Source of the DNA: an uncultured Cytophagales bacterium
GTDB lineage: Bacteria; Bacteroidota; Bacteroidia; Cytophagales; Thermonemataceae
DNA length: 64,000 nucleotides
Direction: 5' to 3'
Assembly: GCA_937911505.1 (NCBI GenBank)
Contig: CALEMF010000017.1
Span: forward strand, 146,627-210,626
The position numbers were made by a program, and so were the translations under genes. Under the pieces are notes generated by a model, which was given only the letters and a program-made list of their open reading frames with translations, did not search any database and had not been told where the DNA came from. Shown here in pieces: positions 16,355 to 23,971 of the stretch (position 1 is its first letter; the number at the start of each line of letters is the position of its first letter).

Positions 16355-17847
16355 TGAGACGCAGTATTTATAAATCTTTTGCCCTGTTCACGAGGCTTTT
16401 AAACTCTTCTTTGAAATTATGCTCATCACTAAGGTTTACACTATCTAACCAATTTATGATGTCATCATAGTTGCTCGTTTCTTTGTATTGGGAGTTTGTG
16501 ATAATCATTGAAAAAGAGGCAACACTTGCTGTGAATTTCATAAAATCAGTTGATTCAGCAAAGGATTTTCCTTCATCAAAAACTTCCAAATTTAAAGGAA
16601 TGCTTGTCTCAGCATCTGGATTTTTATATCTAAAGTCGATTGAAAATGTAGGGACTGCTTCGTAATTAGAATTGTTCTCAGGAACGATTTCATACAAAGC
16701 AGTAACGTTTTGATTGGCACCTATTTCTCCTGCATCTTCATTATCATCTTCAAAGTCTTGTTGATTTAACAACCTGTTTTCATAGCCAATAAGGCGATAT
16801 GCCTTGACATTTTCAATATTAAACTCAACTTGCACTTTTACATCTTTTGCGACGGTAAAGAATTTACTGAAGTCATAAATGAACACCTTTCGTAATTGTT
16901 CAATGTTGTCAATGTATTCATAGGTGCCGTTACCATTATTTGCTATCTGCTCTAAGGCAGCGTCATTTAGGTTTCCTCTGCCCACACCAAGCACAGTTAA
17001 GAAGATGCCATTGTCTCTTTTTTCCTCTATTAACGCAACTAATTCTTCTTGACTAGATGGTCCTACATTAAAATCACCATCCGTTCCGATAATGACTCTA
17101 TTATTGCCTCCTGCAATAAAATTTTGTTGAGCAATTTCATAAGCGGTAATGATACCTTCTGCACCTGCGGTACTTCCTCCAGAACCTAACGCATCAATGG
17201 CATCTTTGATAGCGGTTTTATTTTCTCCAGACGTTGATTCTAAAACTACTCCTGCTGAACCCGCATAGGTAACTATAGCTATTTTGTCTGTTGGTTGCAA
17301 TCTGTCAACAAAAAGCTTAAAGCCGTTTTTTAATAATTCTAACTTATCTTCACTCCCCATTGATCCAGAGACATCAATCAAAAATACGAAATTTGATGGC
17401 GGTAGTTCATTTTGCGGAATTGGTTTTCCTTTAATTCCAATTCTTATTAGCTTATTATCTAAATTCCAAGGACATTGACTTACCTCACCATTTAAAGCAA
17501 TTGGGTGCGCTGGATCAGAGTACTCATAATCAAGATTGAAATAGTTAATCAATTCTTCTGTTCTAATCGCTCCTTTTGGTGGTAATTGGTTGCCTTGTTG
17601 AATAAATCTTCTGACATTCGCATATGATGCTCCATCAGCATCAATTGAAAAGGTTGAAATGGGTTGTTCTGAGACTTGCACAAAAGGATTTTCTTCAATT
17701 TCACTGTAAGTATCTCCAGATAAAACAGGATCTGAGAAATTTGAAAATTCCAGATCTTCTTCAGTACAACTGTGTAATAATCCAATTACAAATAGTCCTA
17801 AAATTATCTTTTTCGTTTTCATTATTCTGTTTTTTTATTGCGCCTCA
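16355..17847 (-). mobile_element. Cassette-like unit around the VWA lipoprotein gene
   Basis: TGAGACGCAGTA at 16355-16366 is matched, inverted, by TATTGCGCCTCA at 17836-17847 (10 of 12). Only the VWA gene lies between. As in the other units, the outer ends differ between genes while the inner CARTA portion is shared. Confidence 0.45.
16368..17822 (-). CDS. VWA-domain lipoprotein (YfbK-like)
   Basis: A 484-residue protein with a lipoprotein signal (IILGLFVIGLLHSC). A von Willebrand N-terminal region (STFSIDADGASYANVRRF) precedes the VWA domain, whose metal site is visible as DVSGSMG (Asp150, Ser152, Ser154), with GGSTAGAEGI and GTDGDFNVG supplying further ligands. The C-terminal part (DFSKFFTVAKDVKVQVEFN, SIDFRYKNP) matches the YfbK/DUF3520 module. 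Such proteins bind partner proteins through metal at the outer membrane or periplasm; the partner is unknown. It is unusually large for cassette-like cargo. It lies between family 1 copy 6 and family 2 copy B. Confidence 0.85.
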   Translation of the reverse strand: MKTKKIILGLFVIGLLHSCTEEDLEFSNFSDPVLSGDTYSEIEENPFVQVSEQPISTFSIDADGASYANVRRFIQQGNQLPPKGAIRTEELINYFNLDYEYSDPAHPIALNGEVSQCPWNLDNKLIRIGIKGKPIPQNELPPSNFVFLIDVSGSMGSEDKLELLKNGFKLFVDRLQPTDKIAIVTYAGSAGVVLESTSGENKTAIKDAIDALGSGGSTAGAEGIITAYEIAQQNFIAGGNNRVIIGTDGDFNVGPSSQEELVALIEEKRDNGIFLTVLGVGRGNLNDAALEQIANNGNGTYEYIDNIEQLRKVFIYDFSKFFTVAKDVKVQVEFNIENVKAYRLIGYENRLLNQQDFEDDNEDAGEIGANQNVTALYEIVPENNSNYEAVPTFSIDFRYKNPDAETSIPLNLEVFDEGKSFAESTDFMKFTASVASFSMIITNSQYKETSNYDDIINWLDSVNLSDEHNFKEEFKSLVNRAKDL

Positions 17848-17857
17848 TGGATAAGTG

Positions 17858-18089
17858 GTGTTAGGTGCTGTATGGCGCACTACCCAGCCAGGGCGTATCG
17901 GTAAGGAACCTATCCTTACCCCTGAAACTATAAAATAAAAGCGTGTCTGTCAAGGGGTAATGTGCCTTATGGTACTTACCCGAATGTTAGGCATATTTCG
18001 GCTCGGCGCAATTGGGGTAGGCTTACCGAAACGGTTGGGAGGCGAAACGCCTGCCAACCCATCTGTTGAGACAAAATGCTTCTCAACGG
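17858..18089. repeat. Family 1 structured repeat, copy 6 (long form)
   Basis: The fullest copy, about 230 bp. It begins GTGTTAGGTGCTGTATGGCG. The central stem is TTACCCCT paired with AGGGGTAA around an AT-rich loop. After GTTAGGCATATTTCGGCTCG come the GTTGGGAGGCG/CGCCTGCCAAC hairpin and the GTTGAGA/TCTCAAC hairpin. The last pair differs from copy 3 on both sides of the stem, which argues that the folded form is selected. Confidence 0.7.
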
Positions 18090-18094
18090 TAAAT

Positions 18095-18147
18095 ATAACA
18101 AACGTGATTGTCCCGAAGGACAGCTATTTTTTGCTATATGTTGTTAT
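18095..18147. repeat. Gene-specific hairpin 3' of the HigA-like gene
   Basis: ATAACAA at 18095-18101 pairs with TTGTTAT at 18141-18147, and inside it TGTCC and GGACA close a CGAA tetraloop (TTCG on the other strand) at 18109-18122. The site lies between family 1 copy 6 and the gene's stop. About 53 bp with complementary YAAC and GTTR-like ends resembles a short attC site; it could also serve as a terminator. Confidence 0.4.
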
Positions 18148-18155
18148 CTGTATTT

Positions 18156-18461
18156 TTATGCTACTTTGAATTCAGATTCGTTTATTTCCACACTGAATTT
18201 TACATTAGCTTTTAATGCTCGGAACACCTTTAAAATTGTTTCTATAGTTACATTCTTGGTATTCCGTTCTAACTTAGAAATCTGTGATTTTTGTACCCCA
18301 ATGAGTTCACCAAGTTGCTCTTGAGTGAGTTTTCGTTCCTTTCGGACGGATTTTATCATTTCGCCCAGTAATTCCATTCGCAGGTCAAATTCATATTTGT
18401 CCCGTTCTGGTGTCCCAATTTTTCCGATATCTCTATCTTTTAGTTGGTCAAGGGTCATCAT
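18156..18461 (-). CDS. HigA-like XRE-family antitoxin/regulator
   Basis: A 101-residue DNA-binding protein. The helix-turn-helix lies around LTQEQLGELIGVQKSQISKL (middle of the protein), followed by ENTKNVTIETILKVFRALK-type helices (here RNTKNVTIETILKVFRALKA). The MTLDQLKDRDIGKIGTPERD start matches antitoxins that pair with RelE/Gp49-type toxins. The two ATG codons at 18461 and 18458 are the sensible starts; the longer open frame upstream overlaps the TPR gene. No toxin gene is adjacent: the position normally held by the toxin, just upstream, is occupied by a TPR protein gene ending 10 bp away. Confidence 0.8.
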   Translation of the reverse strand: MMTLDQLKDRDIGKIGTPERDKYEFDLRMELLGEMIKSVRKERKLTQEQLGELIGVQKSQISKLERNTKNVTIETILKVFRALKANVKFSVEINESEFKVA

Positions 18462-18471
18462 TTCAGTGTTT

Positions 18472-19050
18472 CTAATTAAGCTCGTTGTATTTCGGTCGCT
18501 TTCTCTTTCCTGTTGCAATAGCATTTATCAAAGAGTAAACATTTTTATTTATTTCATCATTCGGTTCCATTTCCATTGCCTTTTGAATATAGGCTTTAGC
18601 TTCATCATCATTCCCTAAAACCATTAAATTGACAGCGTGGTTGCAATAAAGTCCAGCGTCATTCGATTCACGTTTAATTGCTTCTTGAGAGTATTCCACT
18701 GCAAGTTTTACATTTCCAGAGTTCATTGCAGAAATTGAAGCTTCTCGTGGTAAATTAGAATTCGTTTTTTCTATTTTAACTGCTTTTTCGAAATGCTCCA
18801 AAGCTTTTTCATTTTCAGACATTGCTTGATAAACTTTGGCGATTAACCAATGTGTTTGCCAATGATTTGGTAGCATAGACAAACATTCAGAGTAATGTTT
18901 GATTGCTTGCTTCGCTTTTCTTTTATTCCAAAACCCAAGCTTTGAATTTCCTTGCCCTTTGATTATTGTCAAACCACTAGCTAATTCATTTCCTTTCTCA
19001 AAGTTTAAGTTGAAAATCGGGATTTTATCTTCTGGTAATTCGTACTCCAT
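18472..19050 (-). CDS. Tetratricopeptide-repeat protein
   Basis: A 192-residue soluble protein with about three TPR units: KAKQAIKHYSECLSMLPNHW, ENEKALEHFEKAVKIEKTNS and NVKLAVEYSQEAIKRESND, and a fourth, DDEAKAYIQKAMEMEPND, near the C-terminus. TPRs bind partner peptides. The ATG at 19050 (MEYELPEDKIPIFNL) is preferred over an upstream TTG that lies inside a hairpin. It is followed 10 bp later by the HigA-like gene, so the two are likely co-transcribed and may function together. Confidence 0.8.
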   Translation of the reverse strand: MEYELPEDKIPIFNLNFEKGNELASGLTIIKGQGNSKLGFWNKRKAKQAIKHYSECLSMLPNHWQTHWLIAKVYQAMSENEKALEHFEKAVKIEKTNSNLPREASISAMNSGNVKLAVEYSQEAIKRESNDAGLYCNHAVNLMVLGNDDEAKAYIQKAMEMEPNDEINKNVYSLINAIATGKRKRPKYNELN

Positions 19051-19081
19051 TCGGTTTTCTACATTAAACACAATGGTCTTG

Positions 19082-19187
19082 CATAAGCGCAATAGCGATT
19101 TCCACGCACTAACTTTTATGCTTATATCTGACCTTAAATTTATACATTTTGTTTTGTTTCATCACTTCCACCACTATTGCGTTTATA
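19082..19187. repeat. attC-like inverted repeat 3' of the DUF418 gene
   Basis: CATAAGCGCAATAG at 19082-19095 pairs with CTATTGCGTTTATA at 19174-19187 (12 of 14 positions), with about 78 bases between. The right arm is 5 bases from GTTAGGCACAGTAC, the inverted end of the DUF418 unit. Spacing, size (about 130 bp including the end box) and position just 3' of the gene match an integron attC site. This is inference, since no structure search was run. Confidence 0.4.
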
Positions 19188-20403
19188 CTGTGTTAGGCAC
19201 AGTACTTCTCGTTCTAATTGGTAATAATTTTTTGTAAGTCAAACAACGCCAAACCCATTCTAACGGTCCAAATCTGAAATAGTGTAGCCAAATTCTGCTA
19301 AATATTATTTGAAAAATAAAAACCAAAATCGCTATCAAAAATGTTTTTGACGGACTTAAAGTTTCATATAACTTAAAGCCGACTGATGAAAATAGAACTA
19401 ATCCGATAAGGCTTTGCATTATATAATTTGTTAATGCCATACGCCCAACATATTTTAGGGGTAATAAGATTTTAGACCATTTGGTGTTGTAGTAAACCCA
19501 ACCAATTGCCCAAAGGTAAAATAAACCCATTGCAACATCCGAAAGCACCATTATTTTTATCAAAACTTCTCGATAGCTTTCTACTTTGAAAATCTCGTGT
19601 TTGACCAATACAAACAGAAATAGCATTCTGTAGAGATTGGTTATTATTGTAATTATTAATACTGGTTTTTTTATTTGGGCTATAAATATATTTAATGACT
19701 TGTAGATTTTGTTCTTACCAAGGTACAGCCCTAATAAAAACATTGAAATTGCGATAGGTGCTAAAAATCCGAAAAGCATAGGAATGTTAGATAGATACTC
19801 TAGCAGTCTTAATTTTACGCCTTGCAAATAACTTCCATTCCTTATGATTTGGTTAACTGTTTTCCCTGTATAATCATTGAGGTACATTTCTGGTTGAAAG
19901 TTTAATAGTCCAAACAGATATTCTAAAACTTGGTCATAGAAAGGAAAGAAAAGAAAGATTGCAGAAAGGACGATGATTGATTTATTCGACTTTTTAATCA
20001 TCAGCGTGGTAAATAACCCAATAATCGCATATACATTTAAAACATCGCCAGACCATAGAAACACAATGTGTAAAACTCCAAACACAAACAAAATCAGCAT
20101 TCGTCTTGCAAAAAATGTGAATGATAGTTTATTTTCATCGACCATTTTTAAGGCTTGCATCGAAATTCCCAAACCAAACAATAAAGAGAATATTGGAAAG
20201 AATTTGGTGTAAAAAAATAGCTGAAGTACTTTCTCTGTAATTTGGTCAATATTGGAGGTCCATTGCTTGGCAAATTCATCCTGATTAAGGAAGGTTGAAT
20301 TCATTATAACAATATTTACTACAAATATTCCGAGAATGGCAAATCCTCGATAAATGTCTAATAAATCAATCCTTTTTTTCGCTTTGGTCGGTTGCTCAAT
20401 CAA
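19183..20403 (-). CDS. DUF418 family integral membrane protein
   Basis: A 406-residue polytopic membrane protein. The start, RIDLLDIYRGFAILGIFVVN, is the signature of DUF418/heparan-alpha-glucosaminide acetyltransferase-like proteins. FFPIFSLLFGLGISMQ and the C-terminal GPLEWVWRCLTY are also hallmark segments. About ten transmembrane helices are apparent. Function is unknown, possibly a transporter or acyltransferase. The last codons (TVPNTV and stop) lie within the inverted-repeat end of the unit, so the C-terminus is encoded partly by the recombination end. Confidence 0.85.
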   Translation of the reverse strand: MIEQPTKAKKRIDLLDIYRGFAILGIFVVNIVIMNSTFLNQDEFAKQWTSNIDQITEKVLQLFFYTKFFPIFSLLFGLGISMQALKMVDENKLSFTFFARRMLILFVFGVLHIVFLWSGDVLNVYAIIGLFTTLMIKKSNKSIIVLSAIFLFFPFYDQVLEYLFGLLNFQPEMYLNDYTGKTVNQIIRNGSYLQGVKLRLLEYLSNIPMLFGFLAPIAISMFLLGLYLGKNKIYKSLNIFIAQIKKPVLIITIITNLYRMLFLFVLVKHEIFKVESYREVLIKIMVLSDVAMGLFYLWAIGWVYYNTKWSKILLPLKYVGRMALTNYIMQSLIGLVLFSSVGFKLYETLSPSKTFLIAILVFIFQIIFSRIWLHYFRFGPLEWVWRCLTYKKLLPIRTRSTVPNTV

Positions 20404-20432
20404 TTCTGAATTTTTCTTGTATTGTGCCTAAC
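19192..20432 (-). mobile_element. Cassette-like unit around the DUF418 gene
   Basis: GTTAGGCACAGTAC at 19192-19205 is matched, inverted, by GTATTGTGCCTAAC at 20419-20432 (13 of 14). Read on the gene strand, the unit starts GTTAGGC and ends GCCTAAC. These fit the integron core-site and inverse-core-site rules GTTRRRY and RYYYAAC, with complementarity within the same unit. This is the best example in the window. Confidence 0.55.
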
Positions 20433-20440
20433 GGATGGGG

Positions 20441-20612
20441 TGATAAGCGCCGTATGGCGCACTACCCAGCCGAGCGGTTATCCGTAAGGAACCTATCCCT
20501 GCCCCTGAAACTATAAAATAAAAGAATGCTTGTCAAGGGGTGATGTACCAGCACTTACCCATATTTCGGCTCTGCACAATTGAGGTAGGCTTACCGAAAC
20601 TGTTGGGAGGCG
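20441..20612. repeat. Family 1 structured repeat, copy 7
   Basis: It begins TGATAAGCGCCGTATGGCGC, where GCGCC and GGCGC form a tight hairpin. The central stem is reduced to CCCCT and AGGGG. The GTGC hairpin and the GTTAGGC segment are partly deleted. It ends at GTTGGGAGGCG, followed by CGTTTGGC (20611), which pairs with GCCAAATG at 20692 just 3' of the next gene. Nothing else is seen up to 20701. Confidence 0.65.
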
Positions 20613-20701
20613 TTTGGCTTTTTGAAACAATTATCTATCAAACTACTATAAACTTTCTTAAATGTAAACTTGATCAAAATTAGCACCATCCGCCAAATGA
20701 C

Positions 20702-21367
20702 CTATATTTGTTGTTGTGTGGCGTTATTATCTTTCTTCAATTTTAAATACTTTCTGAAATTAGGCATGGTAAGACTGAACACTGTTCTTGTAAATATATC
20801 TCTAGACATTGCATCAAAGAATGATTTCAGAACAACTCCAGGAGTTTCTGGATAATAATCGTTCTTAATAATTGTTATTACTTCCTTTTGTCTATGCTCA
20901 ATGTCAATCGAAGTTCCTTTATTTGATAAAAGGATAAAATTGATTTCGTCACCTGGATTTAAATATGAAATATTTATTTGTCCATTATTGAAATCAAATG
21001 ATATATTGTACTCTTCTTCTGATATTTTAAAGTTTGAACGCGCCTTTTCAATATTCACCAACTCGGCATTCTCTCCTTGTAATTTAAAATCAATATGTAT
21101 CGTGTCTATTAAAAGGTTACCTGTGTTAATTGCTAATATTTCATTTTTATACAACTCGTTAATTGGTTTATCATTCATCTTGATTACAATTTTCTTCTTA
21201 ACTAAGTCAGAAACTTCAATTAGCCTTGTAGAATAAGTTGAAAAAATTGATAACCTCTTTTCCTTTTTGTCTTTCTTTGAGTTCCACCTACTTAGTAGTG
21301 CAGTTAGTATTGCTCCTATTATTGCACCAGAAATTGCAAAAATTCCATTTAGTAATTCAGGTTTCAT
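20702..21367 (-). CDS. Hypothetical membrane-anchored protein, 221 aa
   Basis: It has one N-terminal transmembrane helix (about 8-27, IFAISGAIIGAILTALLSRW), then a basic stretch (NSKKDKKEKR) and a soluble, probably beta-rich cytoplasmic domain. No family was recognised. The C-terminus, DNNATQQQI, is encoded by the inverted-repeat end of its unit. It is a single gene between family 2 copy C and family 1 copy 7. Confidence 0.6.
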   Translation of the reverse strand: MKPELLNGIFAISGAIIGAILTALLSRWNSKKDKKEKRLSIFSTYSTRLIEVSDLVKKKIVIKMNDKPINELYKNEILAINTGNLLIDTIHIDFKLQGENAELVNIEKARSNFKISEEEYNISFDFNNGQINISYLNPGDEINFILLSNKGTSIDIEHRQKEVITIIKNDYYPETPGVVLKSFFDAMSRDIFTRTVFSLTMPNFRKYLKLKKDNNATQQQI

Positions 21368-21394
21368 ATTTTATCTTTTTTAATGCCACATAAC
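20713..21394 (-). mobile_element. Cassette-like unit around the membrane-anchored protein gene
   Basis: GTTGTGTGGCGTTA at 20713-20726 is matched, inverted, by TAATGCCACATAAC at 21381-21394 (12 of 14). Only one gene lies between. The left arm is inside the 3' end of the coding sequence and the right arm is 14 bases upstream of the start codon. Confidence 0.5.
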
Positions 21395-21396
21395 AC

Positions 21397-21596
21397 TATA
21401 ATATACACATTTTATATCTCTCTCCTTGAGAACTTGGGCACATCTAGTGCTAGGCTAGTTTCGATTGAATATTGTAAATCGAGAAGCCATTATTATACAC
21501 AAGTGGTAAAAACTACTGCTTGATGAACAGTATGATTGGTAAGCTTTACAACTACTTTATCAAAGGGGTAAAGTTTGGTATTGGATTGGTAAGCTT
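21397..21596. repeat. Family 2 repeat, copy C (parental position)
   Basis: This is the 3' flank of the intact VOC gene, about 200 bp, shared with copies A and B. It includes AATATACACA (the palindrome's other arm is altered here), GTGCTAGGCTAGTTTCGATT, AATCGAGAAGCCATTATTAT and GGTAAAGTTTGGTATTGG. Because here the repeat is joined to a complete gene, this is probably the source of the other two copies. Confidence 0.65.
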
Positions 21597-21986
21597 TTAA
21601 AATTCAAAGTTGGGTATGGGAGAGGATACATCTACTAACGTTCCGTTAGGGTCTTGTAGTAGGAGGCGCCTTTGTCCATAAAAGGTGTCTTTTGGCTCAC
21701 TTACTACCTGAAAGGCTGCGGTGTTAGCGAGCGTAAATACTTCATCTACATTAGCTACCACAAAGGTGATGTACAATCCTTGTGGGTGCTGCTGAAAATC
21801 CTCGGGGACAATTTCGTGGGTACGATTGATAATGCCTAGCTCAAGTTGTTTATCTTTCGAAATGAGGTGAATGAACCAATCACTCTCAAAATCGACACGG
21901 AAGTCAAATAGCTTCGTGTAGAAATCTCTGCTTTCTGGTAGCTTATCAGAGCAGATATTGGTCATAAGTCGGTTAATCTGCATCAT
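21597..21986 (-). CDS. VOC-superfamily (glyoxalase/bleomycin-resistance-like) protein
   Basis: A 129-residue single-domain protein with the paired beta-alpha-beta pattern of the VOC superfamily: LPESRDFYTKLFDFRVDF at the front and VDEVFTLANTAAF, RRLLLQDPNGTLVDV at the back. Such folds bind a metal and act as dioxygenases, isomerases or resistance proteins; the substrate is unknown. It lies 4 bp from the epimerase gene on the same strand and probably shares its transcript. Its 3' end is duplicated in decayed form at 14306 and 16179. Confidence 0.8.
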   Translation of the reverse strand: MMQINRLMTNICSDKLPESRDFYTKLFDFRVDFESDWFIHLISKDKQLELGIINRTHEIVPEDFQQHPQGLYITFVVANVDEVFTLANTAAFQVVSEPKDTFYGQRRLLLQDPNGTLVDVSSPIPNFEF

Positions 21987-21990
21987 GTCA

Positions 21991-22902
21991 TTACTTTTTT
22001 AGTAGGTTTTCTAAGGCCGGCTTAAGCTCAGGAAATTGATAGGTAAAACCTGTCTGTACAATCTTTTCGTTAGAGACTTTATTACCGCCTAGTACGATAC
22101 TAGCCATCTCGCCCATTGTCATTTTGAGGGTAAAAGCAGGTACTTTAGGTAAAATGAGTGGTTTTCTTAGTACGCTGGCGGTGGCTTTGGTCAATTGCTC
22201 GTTGGTAACAGGGGCAGGGCCTACGGCATTGTACACGCCTTCCATTTGTTCATTTTCTAAGCCAGCCATAAACATACGACAGAGGTCGTCGATGTGAATC
22301 CAAGACAAGTATTGCTTACCACTTCCGATGGGTGCACCTACACCAAAGCGAATCGGTTGTGCAATCTTAGGCAGCGCACCGCCTTGGTCAGAAAGGACAA
22401 TACCAATTCTTAGTTTTACAGTACGAATGCCCAAAGAAGCAATGCCCTGAACAGCTTCTTCCCATTTCTTAGTCACTTCTGCTAAGAAATCATCTCCCTT
22501 GGGGCTTTCTTCTGTTAATAAGGTATCGCCTGTATCTGTACCGTAAATTCCTATGGCAGAAGCACTGACAAAAGACTTGGGTTGGTAGCCTTTTTCGGCA
22601 AGTGCGTTAAAAAGAAGCTGTGTAGAGCGAGTACGGCTCTTCAGGATTTCGTTCTTCCGTTCTTCCGTCCACTTTTTATCTGCTACACCTGCTCCTGCCA
22701 AGTGAATAATATGATCGGCTTTTTTTAAGGCTTCCGGTTCCATTTCTTGCTGCTTAATATCCCATTTGTAAACGGGTATTTTAGGGATGATGGATTTGGT
22801 ACGACTCAAATAAGCTACTTGGTAGTCTTCGTCTCGTAATATTTGAGAGAGGCGTTGTCCAATGAGCCCTGTGGCGCCTGTAATCAGTACCTTTGCTTTC
22901 AT
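21991..22902 (-). CDS. TIGR01777-type NAD-dependent epimerase/dehydratase
   Basis: A 303-residue extended SDR. The N-terminal glycine motif ITGATGLIGQRLSQIL, the HLAGAGVADKKWTEERK segment and the C-terminal DUF1731-like block (FTLKMTMGEMASIVLGGNKV) identify the TIGR01777 family, which includes SulA/YfcH. Its reaction is not established. The gene leads a probable two-gene unit with the VOC protein. Confidence 0.85.
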   Translation of the reverse strand: MKAKVLITGATGLIGQRLSQILRDEDYQVAYLSRTKSIIPKIPVYKWDIKQQEMEPEALKKADHIIHLAGAGVADKKWTEERKNEILKSRTRSTQLLFNALAEKGYQPKSFVSASAIGIYGTDTGDTLLTEESPKGDDFLAEVTKKWEEAVQGIASLGIRTVKLRIGIVLSDQGGALPKIAQPIRFGVGAPIGSGKQYLSWIHIDDLCRMFMAGLENEQMEGVYNAVGPAPVTNEQLTKATASVLRKPLILPKVPAFTLKMTMGEMASIVLGGNKVSNEKIVQTGFTYQFPELKPALENLLKK

Positions 22903-23056
22903 AGAGTGGGGTGTGGTTTAATTGCTTAATTATGGTAATAGGTAAATCTCTTATTATGAATAGCTTACTAAGGAGTATATTTCATCAAAATAATCATTAG
23001 AACAATCCTGTACAAATAAATTTCTCTGTAGCCTCAATACGTTTTATCTTTGATCT

Positions 23057-23953
23057 GTGGAAAATATATGGCTTCTTTTCGTATGTTTATTAGCGGGCAG
23101 CGTCCTCAGGAAAATACCCCAAATGCCTCCTCAATCATACCTCCCCATCAATGTGTTTATTATCTATATATCTCTTCCTGCGGTAGCTTTGTTATACATT
23201 CCGCATATTATCTTTACAACACAGGTATTAATTCCACTTTCAGTAGGGGGGCTGGTATTTTTAGGAGCAGCAGTACTCTTTGGCGTACTTTGGAAGATGC
23301 AATACATTGATAGAAGCACTTTTGTCTGTTTACTGCTTACTTGTGGGCTGGGAAATACCTCCTTTTTAGGCTTTCCGCTCACCCTTTCTTATTATGGAGA
23401 GGCAGGACTCAGTATTGCTATCATAGCCGATCAAGGTACTTTTTTAGTGTTGGCTACTTTTGGAGTAGCGATTGCTATCTTTTTCGCAGAAGGACAATGG
23501 CAGTTTCAGAAGCTCTCCAAGCGGATACTTACTTTTCCACCGTTTATTGCCTTTATCCTCGCGCTTATTTTACCCAAAAACTTTTTTACGATCTCTGTGA
23601 CTAAAGTATTGGAGGGGTTAAGTGCTCCTCTCATTCCATTAGCGTTGTTTTCTGTAGGATTACAATTACAGATTCGGTTAGAGAAAACTCAACTGAAGGT
23701 ACTTTCACTAGGCTTGCTGTATAAGTTGCTCCTAGCGCCTCTCTTCATATGGTTTTTATGGTTTTACTTGCTTGGTGATAGAAGCCTCTATACGCAAGTA
23801 ACTATTTTTGAAGCAGCTATGCCACCTATGATAACAGCCGCTATTCTGGCTTCTCAGTATAATCATCGCCCTAAGCTAGCGCAGCTATTGGTAAGCGTAG
23901 GGCTCCTATTTTCTTTTCTTACTGCTTGGTTTTGGTGGTGGCTCACGCAATAG
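23057..23953 (+). CDS. AEC-family transporter (auxin efflux carrier type)
   Basis: A 298-residue membrane protein with about ten hydrophobic helices in two five-helix halves. The centre, TCGLGNTSFLGFPLTLSYYG, is the conserved crossover segment of the AEC (PF03547) family, and MPPMITAAILASQYN is its C-terminal counterpart. Members export organic acids or malonate-like anions; substrate unknown. The start is GTG at 23057 (MENIWLLFVCLL). It is divergent from the epimerase gene. Confidence 0.85.
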   Translation: MENIWLLFVCLLAGSVLRKIPQMPPQSYLPINVFIIYISLPAVALLYIPHIIFTTQVLIPLSVGGLVFLGAAVLFGVLWKMQYIDRSTFVCLLLTCGLGNTSFLGFPLTLSYYGEAGLSIAIIADQGTFLVLATFGVAIAIFFAEGQWQFQKLSKRILTFPPFIAFILALILPKNFFTISVTKVLEGLSAPLIPLALFSVGLQLQIRLEKTQLKVLSLGLLYKLLLAPLFIWFLWFYLLGDRSLYTQVTIFEAAMPPMITAAILASQYNHRPKLAQLLVSVGLLFSFLTAWFWWWLTQ

Positions 23954-23971
23954 ACAACTGACTTTAGAGCA

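Noticed and set aside
18462..18524. A longer start for the HigA-like gene
   Set aside because: It would overlap the TPR gene and lacks similarity to the family's N-terminus (MTLDQLKDRD).
4262..20612. Calling family 1 itself a classical attC site
   Set aside because: Its two GTTAGGC-like boxes are in direct, not inverted, orientation and it is longer than known attC sites. I kept it as a separate structured repeat.
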